A stretch of 64,000 nucleotides of DNA from Ariolimax columbianus (GCA_036924085.1 JAVGWX010000007.1:72245948-72309947); one strand, 5' to 3'; shown: positions 23,940 to 36,204, counted from the first letter of the stretch. A program made the numbers and translations. Notes: a model not told the origin generated them from the letters alone.

Positions 23940-24212
23940 TCCCTTCGCTCTCTTCTCTCACCTCACTCTGTTATATTTGACTCTATCCCACAATCACACC
24001 CTTGCACAACTTTCACACGCGCCCTCGTGGTAAAGCCCTTCCATACTTTGGTTGGGCTAGCTTCTGAGAGCACACAAACCTAGCATAGGTACATACAGAT
24101 GAACACATGCATCCAAGCACTGGTTTATGCGTTCTGATATCGCCCAATTGACTACGGTCTGGGGTGGAAAATGGCGCGCCTCCGCCAGTAGAAACTAGTG
24201 AGGCAAACATCT
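23940..24212 (+). repeat. Interspersed repeat R1, copy 2
   Basis: Second copy of the element at 4114-4386, same orientation, similar length, ending in the same CAGTAGAAACTAGTGAGGCA block followed by an A-rich run (24216-24228). That A-run could be a retrotransposed tail, which would favour a SINE. Copy 1 is also followed by A-rich sequence (4387-4408). Confidence 0.65.
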
Positions 24213-24228
24213 AAGCAAAAAAAAAAAA

Positions 24229-24904
24229 GGTTGTGTAGGATCGAAAGGTGCAAATATTGCAGCAAGTTGTAAATTGCGACACAATACATTCTCCGAACAA
24301 CATCCTGCTAGTTGCAAATCTTTTTTCAGGGCTTGGTAGTGAAAGTTTGAAAACTAAGAAGAAGACGATTTCTTTGATACCATGTGACTAAAAATCGTCC
24401 TTAAATGATATCAATCTAATTTTAATCCCAAATTGATGTCGATCATTACATGAATTAAGACACGATACCTGAGAATCTAATGTCAAACTTCGCATGGGGC
24501 CTAGAACAGTTGAAGTGTTTATCGACAGAAAAACCATAGTTTTCAAAAATATTTGTAATGTGTTGCCATAAACAGGAACCTAGTTCTAAGCTAGTTTCAT
24601 TATGCATGTCATGCCTTTAGAGTATCAAATGATGGAGTGTCTTATAATAGGATACTTGCCAATCAACAGAAGTTATATTATTAATCATTACTTTGAATGA
24701 AATTCATCCAATGTTGTCAATGACATTAAGATACGTTACTCGAACCTGTTCTTTCATATAAGCCAAGGTGCTTAGATGACCAATGGGACTAACGTTGCAA
24801 CGGCTTGCAGACAGTATGTCCAGCAGAACTTTATTATGTCTGAAGCAATAGACTGTTCAGAATATACATTAAGTGGGGAAAGCTCAAAACATTTGAGACG
24901 TATT
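24229..24904. other. No recognised gene
   Basis: AT-rich, no supported feature. The sequence just before 24905 is not obviously part of the mariner fragment. Confidence 0.4.
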
Positions 24905-25275
24905 AAAATGAAACCGGACCAAATTGCAAAAAGTGAACATACGTACGATGCGCGTGATGACGTCACTTCTGGTGTAAAAAGTACATACCAACCATCATGT
25001 TTGCAAAATTGCATTATCCTCCGACTTATAGTTTCCTCAGCAGACAGTTGAAAACATGGCGGGTGTGATACGGAATCCGTCCAAAGTTGATCAGCGAACG
25101 GTGATTCGGTATCTAACTTCTTAAGGATGTCGACTGGTTGTAATTCATCGCAGAATGCAGGAAGTTTATGGTGACAAATGTGAGTTGAAGACAACAGTGA
25201 ATGACTGGCAAACGATGTAGAAGGAGTTGAACAGCTGGTGTTAATGGACGAGTCCTTGAGGAGAGGAGCGGTGCA
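24905..25275 (+). pseudogene. Mariner-like transposon, 5' end only
   Basis: Starts with the terminal-repeat-like AAACCGGACC block and a TACGTACGATGCGCGTGATG segment also seen at both ends of the element at 43041-43945. A plus-strand frame follows from an ATG near 25055: MAGVIRNPSKVDQRTVIRYL, a stop, then RLVVIHRRMQEVYGDKCEL and KTTVNDWQTM. This is the first helix-turn-helix of a mariner-type transposase (GVQW3/FLJ37770-like arrangement). The catalytic DDE/D region is absent. Confidence 0.7.
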
Positions 25276-25342
25276 TATGTGACCAAAACCTTAAGAATGA
25301 AGATTGAGTTTTTTCAAGATACTTGAAAATAGAAAGTCAGAC

Positions 25343-25388
25343 TATGCGCACGCACGCACGCACGCACACACAAACACACACACACACT
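25343..25388. repeat. CGCA/CACA microsatellite
   Basis: Short (GCAC)n and (AC)n run. It is followed by TTCTTCTTCATCGTACGCTG, which resembles the complement of a LINE-A 3' end without any coding sequence attached. Confidence 0.7.
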
Positions 25389-25929
25389 TCTTCTTCATCG
25401 TACGCTGTTTACAGCGATATTTACGTTACCCTGTTTTATTTTGTTAAGCCTGTGGCTCAGTGCATCCGATTTCAACAGGCGGTTCTGTATGGATGCCCTC
25501 CTTAGCCTTTGGCTGTCCCCAGCCTATCTGCAAGGCAGCAGTTGTTTTTGGTCAGAGTTGTCTCTCTTAGGGAATTTGTCTTCCCCACTCGTGTCTATAG
25601 GTTTTTGGCAATGATATGATATGATGGACTATGTACTAGTTTGAACTATCCCGGAAGAGAGGCAGTCCAGTGTGACTGTGTCTCAGGATCGTCACGTCCT
25701 GCCAGAAACGATGCATATGCATGTGAGTGAGGTATCTCTTTGCTCCCTTTATTTTATCGGCTCATCTGCAGTGATGGCACGCCTAGCATTCCCCGCCACC
25801 TGGGACGTTGTCACAATAGGGCTGGACTGCATCTCTTCTGCGTCCATTGGAATGACTCATAGCAGACAGAGGTAAAGAGCGAGGCAGGAGTGCATTTCCA
25901 GGTGCATTTCTGCGACTCGACCGAGCCAT
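25389..25929. other. No recognised gene
   Basis: No supported coding sequence. Towards 25900 it enters the sequence that precedes the first 28S-like fragment. Confidence 0.4.
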
Positions 25930-26125
25930 GCTGAGACGCGAGCCCCAGGTCCCAACCATATCGTGGCCTCCCATCACAGCGGTGCTAAGATTTAGAGCGG
26001 GATTCTGGCTTAGAGGCGTTCGGCCGAAGTCCCTCAGGTGGTAGCTTCGCACCATTGGATTATTAGCCAAGCACGTGGACCAAATGTCAGCGACCTGCGA
26101 TTCCGCTCGAAGGAGTGCATTTAAC
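25930..26125 (-). pseudogene. 28S rRNA 3'-end fragment, copy 1
   Basis: The complement matches the conserved 3' end of eukaryotic 28S rRNA. Landmarks on the plus strand are GGCTTAGAGGCGTTCGGCCG, GGTGGTAGCTTCGCACCATT and AGCCAAGCACGTGGACCAAA (28S complements: CTTAGAGGCGTTCAG, GATGGTAGCTTCGCCCCATT, AGCCAAGCAC...ACCAAATGTCTG). Substitutions throughout mark it as a decayed copy. Upstream sequence (25930-25988) is shared with copy 2, so a unit of about 420 bp was duplicated. Confidence 0.85.
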
Positions 26126-26349
26126 CAGGGGACAATCCTGGTAATGGCACGGAGATGTTGTTCGCCTGGTGTGTGGACATATCTCATGATCAAGGGGTTG
26201 CGTCTCAACAGTTCGCAGTGATGTGGCTGCTCTACTGCTTACGACACCCCGATCGAGAACTAAGTCTTCTACTAGTGGTTTCACACCGCATCGCCGTATG
26301 GGGTGAATATCGGGCAGCTTCTCTCTTTCTGTGGCTCGACGGGGTCGGG

Positions 26350-26640
26350 CTGGGACGCGATCCTCAGGTCCCAACCCTATCGTAGCCTCCCATCGCAGTG
26401 GTGCTGAGATTTAGAGCGGGATTCCGGCTTAGAGGCGTTCAGCCGTAATCCCTCCTATGGTAGCCTCGCGCCGTTGGCTTATCAGCCTAGCACGTGGACC
26501 AAATGTCTGCGATTTGCGATTCCTCTCGAGTTGAGCAGGACTACCGTAGCAACGCCCTGTCATTAGTAGGGTAAAACTGACCTGTCTTCCGACGGTCTAA
26601 TACCAGCACCCGTTCACTATTAGATCCAACGAATCAATAG
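26350..26640 (-). pseudogene. 28S rRNA 3'-end fragment, copy 2
   Basis: Same 28S segment, offset about 420 bp from copy 1 (the GATTTAGAGCGGG block is at 25989 and 26408). It extends further into 28S through GATTCCTCTCGAGTTGAGCA, GTAGGGTAAAACTGACCTGT and GACGGTCTAATACCAGCACC. The rRNA equivalents are the CCTCTCGTACTGAGCAGG and GGGTAAAACTAACCTGTCTC regions next to the sarcin-ricin area. Diverged, not a working gene. Confidence 0.88.
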
Positions 26641-26659
26641 AGGGCTTTTTAGTCAGTCA

Positions 26660-26901
26660 AGGACCAATTGTCTGGAACCTGCGATTTATGTAGGGTTAAG
26701 CAGGGTTACCGTAGTAGACGCTCTTTCAATAGGAGGGTACAACTGACCTATCTTCCGTGGGTCTAATACCAGCATACGTTCCCTATTTGACCCAACGGGA
26801 GAGCTCTCAGTCTGTCAGTCATTTTACAGTATTGGCGTATTGAGTCAAATTAAGCAACAGGCTCCACTCCTGGTGGTGCCTTTCCGTCAATTCCTTTATC
26901 G
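26660..26901 (-). pseudogene. Chimeric 28S-18S rRNA fragment, unit 1
   Basis: On the plus strand a 28S-like part (GACCAATTGTCTGGAACCTG to CATACGTTCCCTATTTGACC, about 26660-26795) is joined directly to an 18S-like part (GAGCTCTCAGTCTGTCAGTC to GTGCCTTTCCGTCAATTCCT, about 26803-26898). In an rDNA unit these two segments are kilobases apart, so the join is a rearrangement. The 18S part includes the near-universal GAGTCAAATTAAGC...CAGGCTCCACTCCTGGTGGT region. Confidence 0.88.
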
Positions 26902-26929
26902 AACACTGGATGCGAGACAGTTAAGCCAC

Positions 26930-27053
26930 CGAGAGCGTAGGCCCAGATTTTCGAGGGTCTAGTTCCAGCACCCGTCCCCTATTGGACACAACAAAAGTGC
27001 TCTCAGCCTGTCAATCATTTCAGTGTTGGCCGTGTTGAGTCAAATTAAGCCGC

Positions 27054-27102
<49 letters not shown>

Positions 27103-27130
27103 TTTGCAACCATACTTCCCCCGGAACCCA
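26930..27130 (-). pseudogene. Chimeric 28S-18S rRNA fragment, unit 2
   Basis: A shorter 28S-like stretch (TCTAGTTCCAGCACCCGTCC, about 26958-26990) is joined to 18S at the same junction as unit 1. It continues through GCTCTCAGCCTGTCAATCAT and GCCGTGTTGAGTCAAATTAA to TGCAACCATACTTCCCCCGG (27103-27122). After GGAACCCAA the match to 18S ends abruptly. The 18S part here is better conserved than in unit 1. Confidence 0.9.
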
Positions 27131-27919
27131 ATCACTTCGTCTCGCTTGAGGTCCTTCTCTCGCAATGAGCGTGTCTCGGGCAAATGGAAATTCTGGCAAA
27201 GATGTCGCCATAACTGGCTGCGAGTCTACATTTCTCTACTGTTTTGGATCATTATGGATGCCGCAAGACCACGGATTTGCCTGGAATTCACACTAGTCGA
27301 CGACTTACACTTGTGTTCACTGATACGTGGAGTTGTTTTCCGTCTGGACTTGTTATTTCGTTCTTTTTTTGTGATTTCTTCCATCCGTTTATCCTGGTCT
27401 GGACGCCGGCTGAATGGCGCTACGCTTAAACTAGTTATACCTGTGTCGTATCTCACGGGTTAGTTCTGCCGGTTCACCTTCACGAATTTGGCGTGTGGGA
27501 ATTTTAGATGCTACTATGATGAACTGAATACAGCTGGGGAGAGATGCCAGACTCACTCACACGCTGAGTGTTGTCCATACGACCTCTTGTGGTTATCGAA
27601 AAGGCACGACAAACTGCGTTAGATGCCTTCCCACCTTTCTACCCTGCGGGTTACATGTTTACGGAAAGGCTTCGGTGGTAACCCTGAGGCAAAATCTGCA
27701 TCCTATGCTATCTCCAGTCGTCTCGATGAATGTCTTGCCACTGGCAAAAGGTAGCTTAGGCTCTGTGAGTGAGGTTGACAAAAGGGGCAGTTTATTCCTC
27801 ACTTTAATCCAAATCTCCGCGCAAGTCACCCATTTCAGCGGACACAGCAAGAGATACGACTGTCCACACGGCTGAACAAAGAGAGTGGTCTTCATCACTT
27901 GTGCTGGAAAAACTATCAA
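27131..27919. other. No recognised gene
   Basis: Reading frames at 27104-27463 (plus) and 27226-27456 (minus) show no motif. I looked for further 18S or 28S blocks and found none I could align confidently. Confidence 0.4.
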
Positions 27920-28040
27920 TTTACTTCCGTTCTCTGTTGTTGTGTGAGGCATATGTACTTCCGTTCTCTGTTGTTAAGTGAGGGATATTTACTTCCGCTC
28001 TTTGTTGTTATGTGAGACATATTTACTTCTGTTCTCTATG
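27920..28040. repeat. 34-bp minisatellite, about 3.5 units
   Basis: Units begin TACTTCCGTTCTCTGTTGTT at 27922, 27956, 27990 and 28024. The array ends exactly where LINE-A coding sequence begins (about 28041). Confidence 0.85.
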
Positions 28041-30380
28041 CTGATGGAGTTTGGCGAAACAGCAAAGATGAAGTTTCTATCAGTACTGAACCAAAGCTGG
28101 AAAAAGAGAATTGTACCGCAGGCACGGAAAGACGCTGTACGTATACCAGTACAAAGGAAAGAAAAAGACAGAACAGATCCAAATGGATACAGGCCTATCA
28201 GTCAACTGAGCTGTGTAGGAAAACTGATGGAGCGTAAGATAAACACCAGACCAATGTGGCATCTGGAAGAAAAACACATACTAATTACACAACAAGCAGG
28301 CTTTAGACAGCACAGATCCACTGAGGACCAGATCACTCTCATAGCCTATGAAACAGAGGATGCTTACCAGGAGAAAAAAACACACAGTATCGGTTTGGGT
28401 GGATTTAGAGAAGGCATTTGACAAGGTGTCGAAAGAGGGACTTAAAGTCAAGCTACGAATAAGTGAAGTTTGTGGGAAAATGTACAGATGGATCAGCCAG
28501 TACCTCAAAAAACGAACAGCTAGAGTTCAAGTACAAGGGCAGATGAGCAAAAAGGTGACACTTGAGCAGGGAGTACCCCAAAGGGAGGGGGGGGGTACTG
28601 TCACCCACACATTTCCTGGTGTATATAAACAACATTATAGAGAATATACCAAGAACAGTCCACAGTTCCATGTTTGCAAACGATCTGACTATGTGGACCT
28701 CTGAAAACAATTATACTATAGCAATCGGATGCAGCAGGCCCTAACATCGTTGGAGGAGTGGGCGAACTCAAGACTGGTCAAAATAAAAGTAAAAAAAACA
28801 ACATGTACGATATTCTCGCTTTCAAACAAATTCCAAAACACCAGAATAAGTCTTAACGGTAAATATCTGCGGCCAAACGACATCCTAAACTATCTGGGAG
28901 TCACATTTGATGAGCGCATGACATGGAGAAGTCAGATGGAGAAAAACCGAATGAGAGCCAGACAAAGAATGGCAATCATGAGGAAACTTGCTGGCACACG
29001 CTGGGCAGCAGACGAAAGTATAATAAAGAAACTGTACACTGGACGAGTGAGACCAGTTCTCGAGTATCACATTGTGGCATGGACAACAGCACCAAAGGCG
29101 AACTTTGATAAAATTAGCAAACTTTAAAACCAAGACATGAGAGTTATAACAGGAGGCATGAAGTCAAAGCCAATTGTAGACCTTGAAAAGATTACACATC
29201 TGCAATCCATGACCGACAGAAGAGACTGCAGAGCCCAGCAGCAAGGAGAGAAACTCAGAATACTGACAGACCATCCAATGCATCAGAAACTAAATAGATT
29301 TGGAAATGGGAAACTAAAGCGGAGAAACTTTGCAGAAATAGCAAAAGCAAAAATGAGCGAAGACCCTATGAACACATTAACAACACCAAAGCCCATCCCT
29401 ACTGTACGCAAACCTACCTGGAAGCAGCATATCATTCCGGAGGTGGTAGAAAATATACCAGGTATTGGAAACAAGAACAGCCAGACTGGAAAAGAAAGAA
29501 GATACATAACCTGAGGTACATAACCAAAAACTACCCAAGCATGGACTGGACCCATGCATACACCGACGGTGCTGTAACAAACACAACACAGAACGGATAG
29601 GCAGGGGCATTTCTGAGCCTACCAAATGGTAGAAAAATAACACTGTCAGTGGCAACTGGAAAATACTCAAGAAATTTCATAGCGGAGGCAGATGCATTGA
29701 GGGATGCAGCAAAAGCAATGCTGATAGGCAAAAGAAATGAAAGCCAGATAGTCCTGTTTACAGATGCCCTGGCCGTAGTCACAGCACTAACAAGCCAGAA
29801 AAATACTGAACTTAATGATTTAAGAGCAGTACTCTGTCAACTATGCCAGCAATCCGCACCAAAAAGAGCAGTGGTACAGTGGATTCCATCCCACTGTAAC
29901 ATCCAAGGCAACGAGGAGGCAGACAGACTGGCCAAAGAAGGTGCAAGACTACCACAACCAGATGCTAGTGTGACCTACGAATAGTCCAAAAGGCTTATTA
30001 GAGCTAGATACATGGCCAAATGGGAAACAGAACATACTAGCTACACAAAAAATGATGCCTCTTTCCAGTTGAACAGAAGAGAGCAGGTCGTGGTCTTCAG
30101 ACTCCGCACAGGCCACAACAGACTGAGGTACCACCTATTCAATAAACTGAAGATAGGTAGCACTGACGAATGCACTTGTGGTACAGGGAAAATGACCGTT
30201 GAACATTTGCTGCAAAACTGCCGGACATACGAGGACCAGAGACAGCACATGTGGTCATCACCAGTGGCAACACTAGACAAGCTCTATGGCAGTGTCGACA
30301 GCCTCAGGAAGGCCGCTGCTTTTTGTCGAAAAAATTCAGGTTGACGTTTGACAGCGTACGAAGAAGAAGAAGAAGAAGAA
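28041..30380 (+). pseudogene. LINE-A, decayed copy with RT, RNase H and knuckle
   Basis: A longer copy than 20814-22674: it keeps the RT fingers (KKRIVPQARKDAVRIPVQRK; GYRPISQLSCVGKLMERKI; QQAGFRQHRSTEDQI), the A-motif block VDLEKAFDKVSKEGL and the thumb. RNase H (AYTDGA...) and the knuckle CTCGTGKMTVEHLLQNC follow. The palm FADD has become FAND (28672-28686), losing a catalytic aspartate. A G-run near 28586-28592 and further indels break the frame into at least seven pieces (main segments 28030-28421, 28348-28704, 28729-29127, 29137-29514, 29649-29984, 30012-30344). It ends in a GAA tail (about 30357-30380). I found no target duplication. Endonuclease is missing. Confidence 0.88.
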
Positions 30381-31095
30381 CCCTTGGCTTCGTTTCGGTC
30401 TCTACGGGTTTTGCAAATGTGCTCTCTCAATAACGTTGTGTCAGGATTGTACATGTTTTTTTTTTGACTTGGGTGGGAAGAAAATTAACAGACAAAGCGG
30501 TCAGCTAATTTTTTTTGTTTAAAATACGTGAGTTAGTACCAAGATTTGGTTAGAAGAAATGTCGTGTTTCCAGCTTCTGAACTTTACTTCACACGTCACT
30601 CCATTTGTGGAAGCATATGTTCACTACTGCATTTGCCTCCCCGAAACAATATCCATTAAAATCTAGTTCCAATTATTTGCAATTCTTATGTATAGCAATG
30701 GTTTTCCACATAGCGAGGTTCCTTTCAGCGTGCACAACCTAATTCATGAGTCCTTGCAATATCCAATGGCATAAGCTTTGATCCTATTTGATTCACAATA
30801 ACAATCACCAGATAAACTGAACCCACAATTGAAGCTAGAAAACGATTACTTTCTTCTTACCGACACACTTTCTTTTTTGTTTTCTATATATTTGAAAGAA
30901 TATAAACTAAATTGGATAGCAGAAGTTGTGGCAGAAGGGCCATGAGGTCAACTACCTAGTTACCTCTGGTAACTTAAATAATAAAGCTGCTTCCCTTTCT
31001 CTCTTTTCCTAGCCCGCCTTAGTTACACGTATCGCTTTATGCCTACACGTAACGTTATCAAAAATATACACATAAAAACCATACCTCTGGTAAAA
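30381..31095. other. Upstream region of the P450, no gene seen
   Basis: AT-rich spacer between the LINE-A tail and the putative P450 promoter region; no motif identified. Confidence 0.4.
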
Positions 31096-31267
31096 AATTA
31101 ATAACACGTGATCGTCAATGACAGATGACGTCAGAGTTAAGATCCATGTTCGTTAAATAACGCTGAAGACTTCACATACATTAGAATGTGATCCGTCGTA
31201 CCGCTACACTCACTGCCTGGCGGATACAATCAAAGCGGATTTGCCGGTTTACAGACAACACACAGCA
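31096..31267 (+). promoter_or_regulatory. Putative promoter/5' UTR of the P450
   Basis: Directly upstream of the chosen start codon. It holds a palindromic E-box CACGTG (31105-31110) and a full CRE-like TGACGTCA (31126-31133). No convincing TATA box is seen at an appropriate place. Assignment as promoter is inference from position; the sites are short and could be chance. Confidence 0.3.
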
Positions 31268-31661
31268 ATGGGTGTCATTTTAGAATTGATATCACTTAGG
31301 TTGGTCCTGCTGCTTGTTGTTCTACCGATTATCGGATATCGCGTCTTGAGATGGATCTTTTGGAGATCGACCAAGAATTATCCACCGGGTCCAAGTGAAT
31401 TGGGCACAACCTGGCAGGTCATGAAAGCTACCTGGAATGGCACTCTCCCAGTACTGGCCTCTGAATGGGCCAAGAAGTACGGACCTCTCACTTTTATTTA
31501 CAGCTTTGGACAACCAATATTATTCCTTAACACGGCAGCAGCAGCAAGACAGATGCTTTCTTCAGAAAAGTACAAATTTCTTGTGGCTGATAGATTCCCA
31601 AGCCCTGGCAGTCACGTAGCTAAATTAAACGGCAAGGATTTGCTTTTCTCAGACTTTGATG
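31268..31661 (+). CDS. P450 exon 1
   Basis: Encodes residues 1-131 plus the first base of codon 132. It starts MGVILELISLRLVLLLVVLP and includes YPPGP and the beta-1 region YGPLTFIYSFGQPILFLN, ending LLFSDFD. The donor is G|GTAAGT, a strong consensus. Phase 1. Confidence 0.88.
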
Positions 31662-34600
31662 GTAAGTTCTGAATGTAGTTTAGATGGTCTTATTTCTTCG
31701 TCTTTCTCTTGTTTGTCATTCGTATTTCATCTACACGCGAAGTTCAGTTCTCTGGATACAGGTTGCGCAGTGGAGGGTTTTAAGGTTTCCAAACGGCTTT
31801 GAACGGAAATGTGTCTTCAATATCCAGTGCTCAGTACGCAATTAGTTAAACATATAACGATTTGTAAAATTTGTTCGGACGTCAGTGATGGTTTTCCGCA
31901 CATACGCACTGGCGAGATGCTATAATGTGTACCAGGCTATTAAATCAGTTAAGCTCCGTTGTCATGTGGAACATGATCAGCTGCTCCACCCAATCAAGAC
32001 AGTTAACATTTTCTCTTGTTTAGCTTGGATAAGGGTCTTCTGTTTTTGAAATGGGATTGCTTGTTCGTTTTGTTGTCGTGTTCAACGCTTCTTTGCCAAA
32101 ACTGTCTGCATTCTCCTTTCTTGGTATGCCAAAGTGGGATGGTATTCGCTGTAGCACTACCCTTCTTTTTGCTTTAAATCCCCCAAAGCTCTCTTAAGTT
32201 CTGGCAGTTTATCATTGGTCAGGGTTTGCAGAACTAACTTAGCATTTGTAAGTAAAACAGTCTCCTGAATTATTGTGTGTACTTAAGTCGAAGAATTTGA
32301 ATAGAATGTTCCAGTGAAGGAAGTAATGGTTTCGTTTACTTACCTGGGTAGGCATCATAGATTCCTGCATCTCCATGATTCACTGTTCTCGCTGCTGATC
32401 CATCAATATATACCTGGATCCATGCTTCTCCTGTGTTAAGTTAATCGATCTCGCCGCATGATGTAACTTTTTATTAAAGAACATTTTCCTCTCCCATGGG
32501 CAGGTGGCAGTTATGAATGTTTGTATCCTGACGTTTTTGTGTTGTTCCTATGTAGTTGGAAGGCATTTGTCTGGTAATTCATGGTTTTTATTATTTTTTT
32601 TACCTGATGTAAAAATCTACTTCTCTTCAATCTTCCACTGCCAGGATCTATAAATCTGCTCTTCATTGGATGTGATTTCATCTTATTGTATTTTATTGCT
32701 TTTATCAAGGTCTTAGTGTCTCTTCTATAGGTTACAGGTGTGATACATGTGAACTATTACATTTAATATTTTGGAGTTGTTTTCATTTCGAGTGTGATCA
32801 CCGTAAGAGCTTTTCTACGTACCTAATCTACGATTTTCAGGGGTGATTTAGCTGCTGATTCATTGTCCACTATTTGTCCATTCATCCCATTATATACTTA
32901 TTTAAGATTTGTTTCATTCGCTAACAAATCGCCTGTACGAAGGCCAGATAGACGTGGCATGCATCCAATAAACGCACCTCAACAACAACCACAGATTCTC
33001 AATCAGAGGATACCATACCTTCCGACTTGATAGAGAAGGTCACAAAGGAGGGGTTCTGATACTGACACGTAACTGCATATCAAGTAGCGCAGTATCTGTA
33101 AATCACACCGGACAAGCAGAAATTGTAGGAGTCGACATAATGACACACAAAACGAAAATCCGATTATTCAACCTGAATGGCCAACCCAACAAAGACCTGT
33201 CGCTCTTGAGTATGCCTAGTGGTTGGAGACTTCAACAGTCACTCGGAGAGATGGGGATATTCAGACACAGACAGCAGAGGTGATGAAGTGGAAGACTGGG
33301 AGATATACAAAAATCTTATCAATAGCCGGACGACAGCCCTAGCTTCTATTCCAGAACATGGCACACCAATTCCACTCCAGACTTGGCTTTCTGCACGGGG
33401 GATATTCACCACAACATATATCGTCAGGTGCTCGACCAATTGGCAGGTAGCGACCACGGGCCAATTGGGCTAGATATTGATATGGAATTAGGCCCCCAGG
33501 AAATAAAACCGCTGCAACGTTGGAACTACAGACGAGCCGACTGGGACATATCTGCAATGGTGACAGATGGACTGTGTGAAACTATCAACACACGAAATAA
33601 CAATATGAAACCTATTGGTGGAAAGTCTAAGCAAAGCAATACTGCAAGCAGCCACCGAGACGATCCCAAGAGGGGCAAGGAAAAACTACAAGCCATATTG
33701 GAATCATGAACTGCAGAAAGCTGAGGATGAAGTCTCAAATGCTAGGAACATGGCAGAGAGAGAGCAATCTTTGGAAGCCAATATCACCCTCTATGAGAAC
33801 TTTAAAGAAAAAGAAATCGCCCGGAAAAGATGGGGAAACAAATGAAATACTGATGAGGTTTGGCCAAACAGCAAAGAGGAAGTTACTGTCAGTCCTGAAC
33901 CAAAGCGGGAAAAGATGAATTGTACCGCAGGCAGGAAAAGATGCGGTACTTATAACCGTACCAAAGAAAGATACATGATAGAACAGATCCAAATGGATAC
34001 AGGCCTATCAGTCTACTGAGCTGTGTAGGTAATCTGATGGAGCGTATGATAAACACCAGACTGATGTGGCACCTATAAGAAAAACACATATTAATTCCAC
34101 AGCAAGCAGGATTTAGACAACACAGATTCACTGATGACCAGATCACTCTCATAGCACAGCAAATAGAGGATGCTTACCAAGAGAAAAAGCATACATGAGC
34201 GGTTTGGGTGGATCTAGAGAAGGCTTTCGACAAGTTGTGGAAAGAGGGACGTAAAGTCAAGCTACGAAGAAGTGAAGTATCTGGAAAAATGTACAGATGG
34301 ATCAACTACTACCTCGAAAACAGAACAGCCAGAGTTCAATAACAAGGGCAGATGATCAAAAAGGTGACACTGGAGCAAGGAGTACCCCAAGGGGGGTACT
34401 GTCACCCACACTTTTACCGGTGAATATAAACAAGATCATAGATAATACACCAAGAAGAGTCCACACCTCCAAGTTTGCAGACGATCTGGCTAACATCGTT
34501 GGAGGAGTGGGCGAAATCATGGCTGGTTATAATAAATGAAGAAAAAACAACATGTACGATATTCTCGCTTTCAAATAAACCACATAGCACCAAAATAAGT

Positions 34601-36173
34601 CTTAACGGCAAATATCTGCGGCCAAACGACAACCCAAACTACTTGGGCGTCACATTTGATCGGCGCATGACATAGAAAAGGAAGATCGGGAAAACCCGAA
34701 TGAGAGCCAGACAAAGAATGGCAATCATGAGGAAACTTGCTGGAACAAGCTGGGGAGCAGACGAAAGTATAATCAAGAAACTGTACACTGGAAGAGTGAG
34801 ACCAGTTCTCGAGTATGGCATTGCGGCATGGGCAACAGCAGCAAAGGCGAACTTTGTTAAATTAGCAAACTTCAAAACCACGCCATGAGAGTTATAACAG
34901 GAGGCATGAAGTCAACGCCAATTGTAGAACTTTAAAAGATTACAAATCTGCAATCCATGACCGACAGAAGAGACTGCAGAGCCCAGCAGCAAGCAGAGAA
35001 ACTCAGAAGAATGACAGACCATCCAATGCATCAGAGACTAAATAGATTTGGAAAAGGGAAACTAAATCTGAGAAACGTTTCAGAAATAGCCAACGCAAAG
35101 ATGAGCGAAGACCATATGAACACCATAACAACATAAAGCCAACCCCTACTGTACGCAAACCCACATGGAAGCAGCATATCATTCCGGAGGTGGTAGAAAA
35201 TATTCCAGGTATTGGAAACAAGAACAGACAGACTGAAAAAGAAAGAAGCGACATAACCCTGAGGTATATAGCGGAAAACTACCCAAGCATGGACTAGACC
35301 CATGCATACACCGACGGTTCTGTAACAAACACAACACAGAATGGAGGGGGAGGGGTATTCCTGAGCCTAACAAATGGTAGAAAAATAACACTGTCAGTGG
35401 CAACTGGAAAATTCTCAAGCAATTTCTGAGCGGAGACAAACGCACTGAATTGGCAGTAAAAGCAATGCTGATATGCGAAAGCAATGAAAGCCAGATAGTC
35501 CTGTTTACAGACGTCCTGACCGTGGTTACATCACTAAAAAGCCAAAAAAATACTGAACTTAATGATTTTAGAGCAGTACTCTGTCAACTATGCCAGCAGT
35601 CCGCACCAAAAAAAGCAGTGGTACAGTGGGTTCCATCCCACTGTAACATCCAAGGCAACGAGGAGGCAGACAGACTGGCAAAAGAAGGTGCAAGATTACC
35701 ACAACCAGATCCTAGTGTCACCTACAAAGAGTCCAAAATGCTTATTAGAGCCAGATACATGGCCAAATGGGAAACAGAACATACTGGGTACACAAAAAAT
35801 GATGCCTCTTTCCAGTTGAACAGAAGAGAGCAGGTCGTGGTCTTCAGACTCTGAACGAAGAAGAAGAAGAAGAAGAAGACTCCGAACAGGCAACAACAGA
35901 CTGAGATACCATCTAATCAATACACTGAAGATAGGTGGCACTGACGAATGCACCTGTGGTACAGGGAAAAAGACCGCTGAACATCTGCTACAAAATTGCC
36001 CGACAAACGAGAACCAGAGAAAGCACATGTGGACATCACCAGTGCCAACACTAGACAAGCTCAATGGCAGTGTCAACAGCCTCAGGATGACTGCTGCTTT
36101 CTTCGAACAAATTCAAGTTGACGTCTGACAGCGTACGAAGAAGAAGAAGAAGAAAAAGAAGAAGAAGAAGAAG

Positions 36174-36204
<31 letters not shown>

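Noticed and set aside
24772..25194. 140-codon minus-strand ORF
   Set aside because: Antisense to the mariner 5' fragment; the recognisable helix-turn-helix coding sequence is on the plus strand.
27104..27463. Continuation of 18S rDNA after 27130, or a 119-codon protein
   Set aside because: The match to 18S stops after GGAACCCAA; beyond it I could not align rRNA blocks, and the ORF has no motif and partly overlaps the rDNA fragment.
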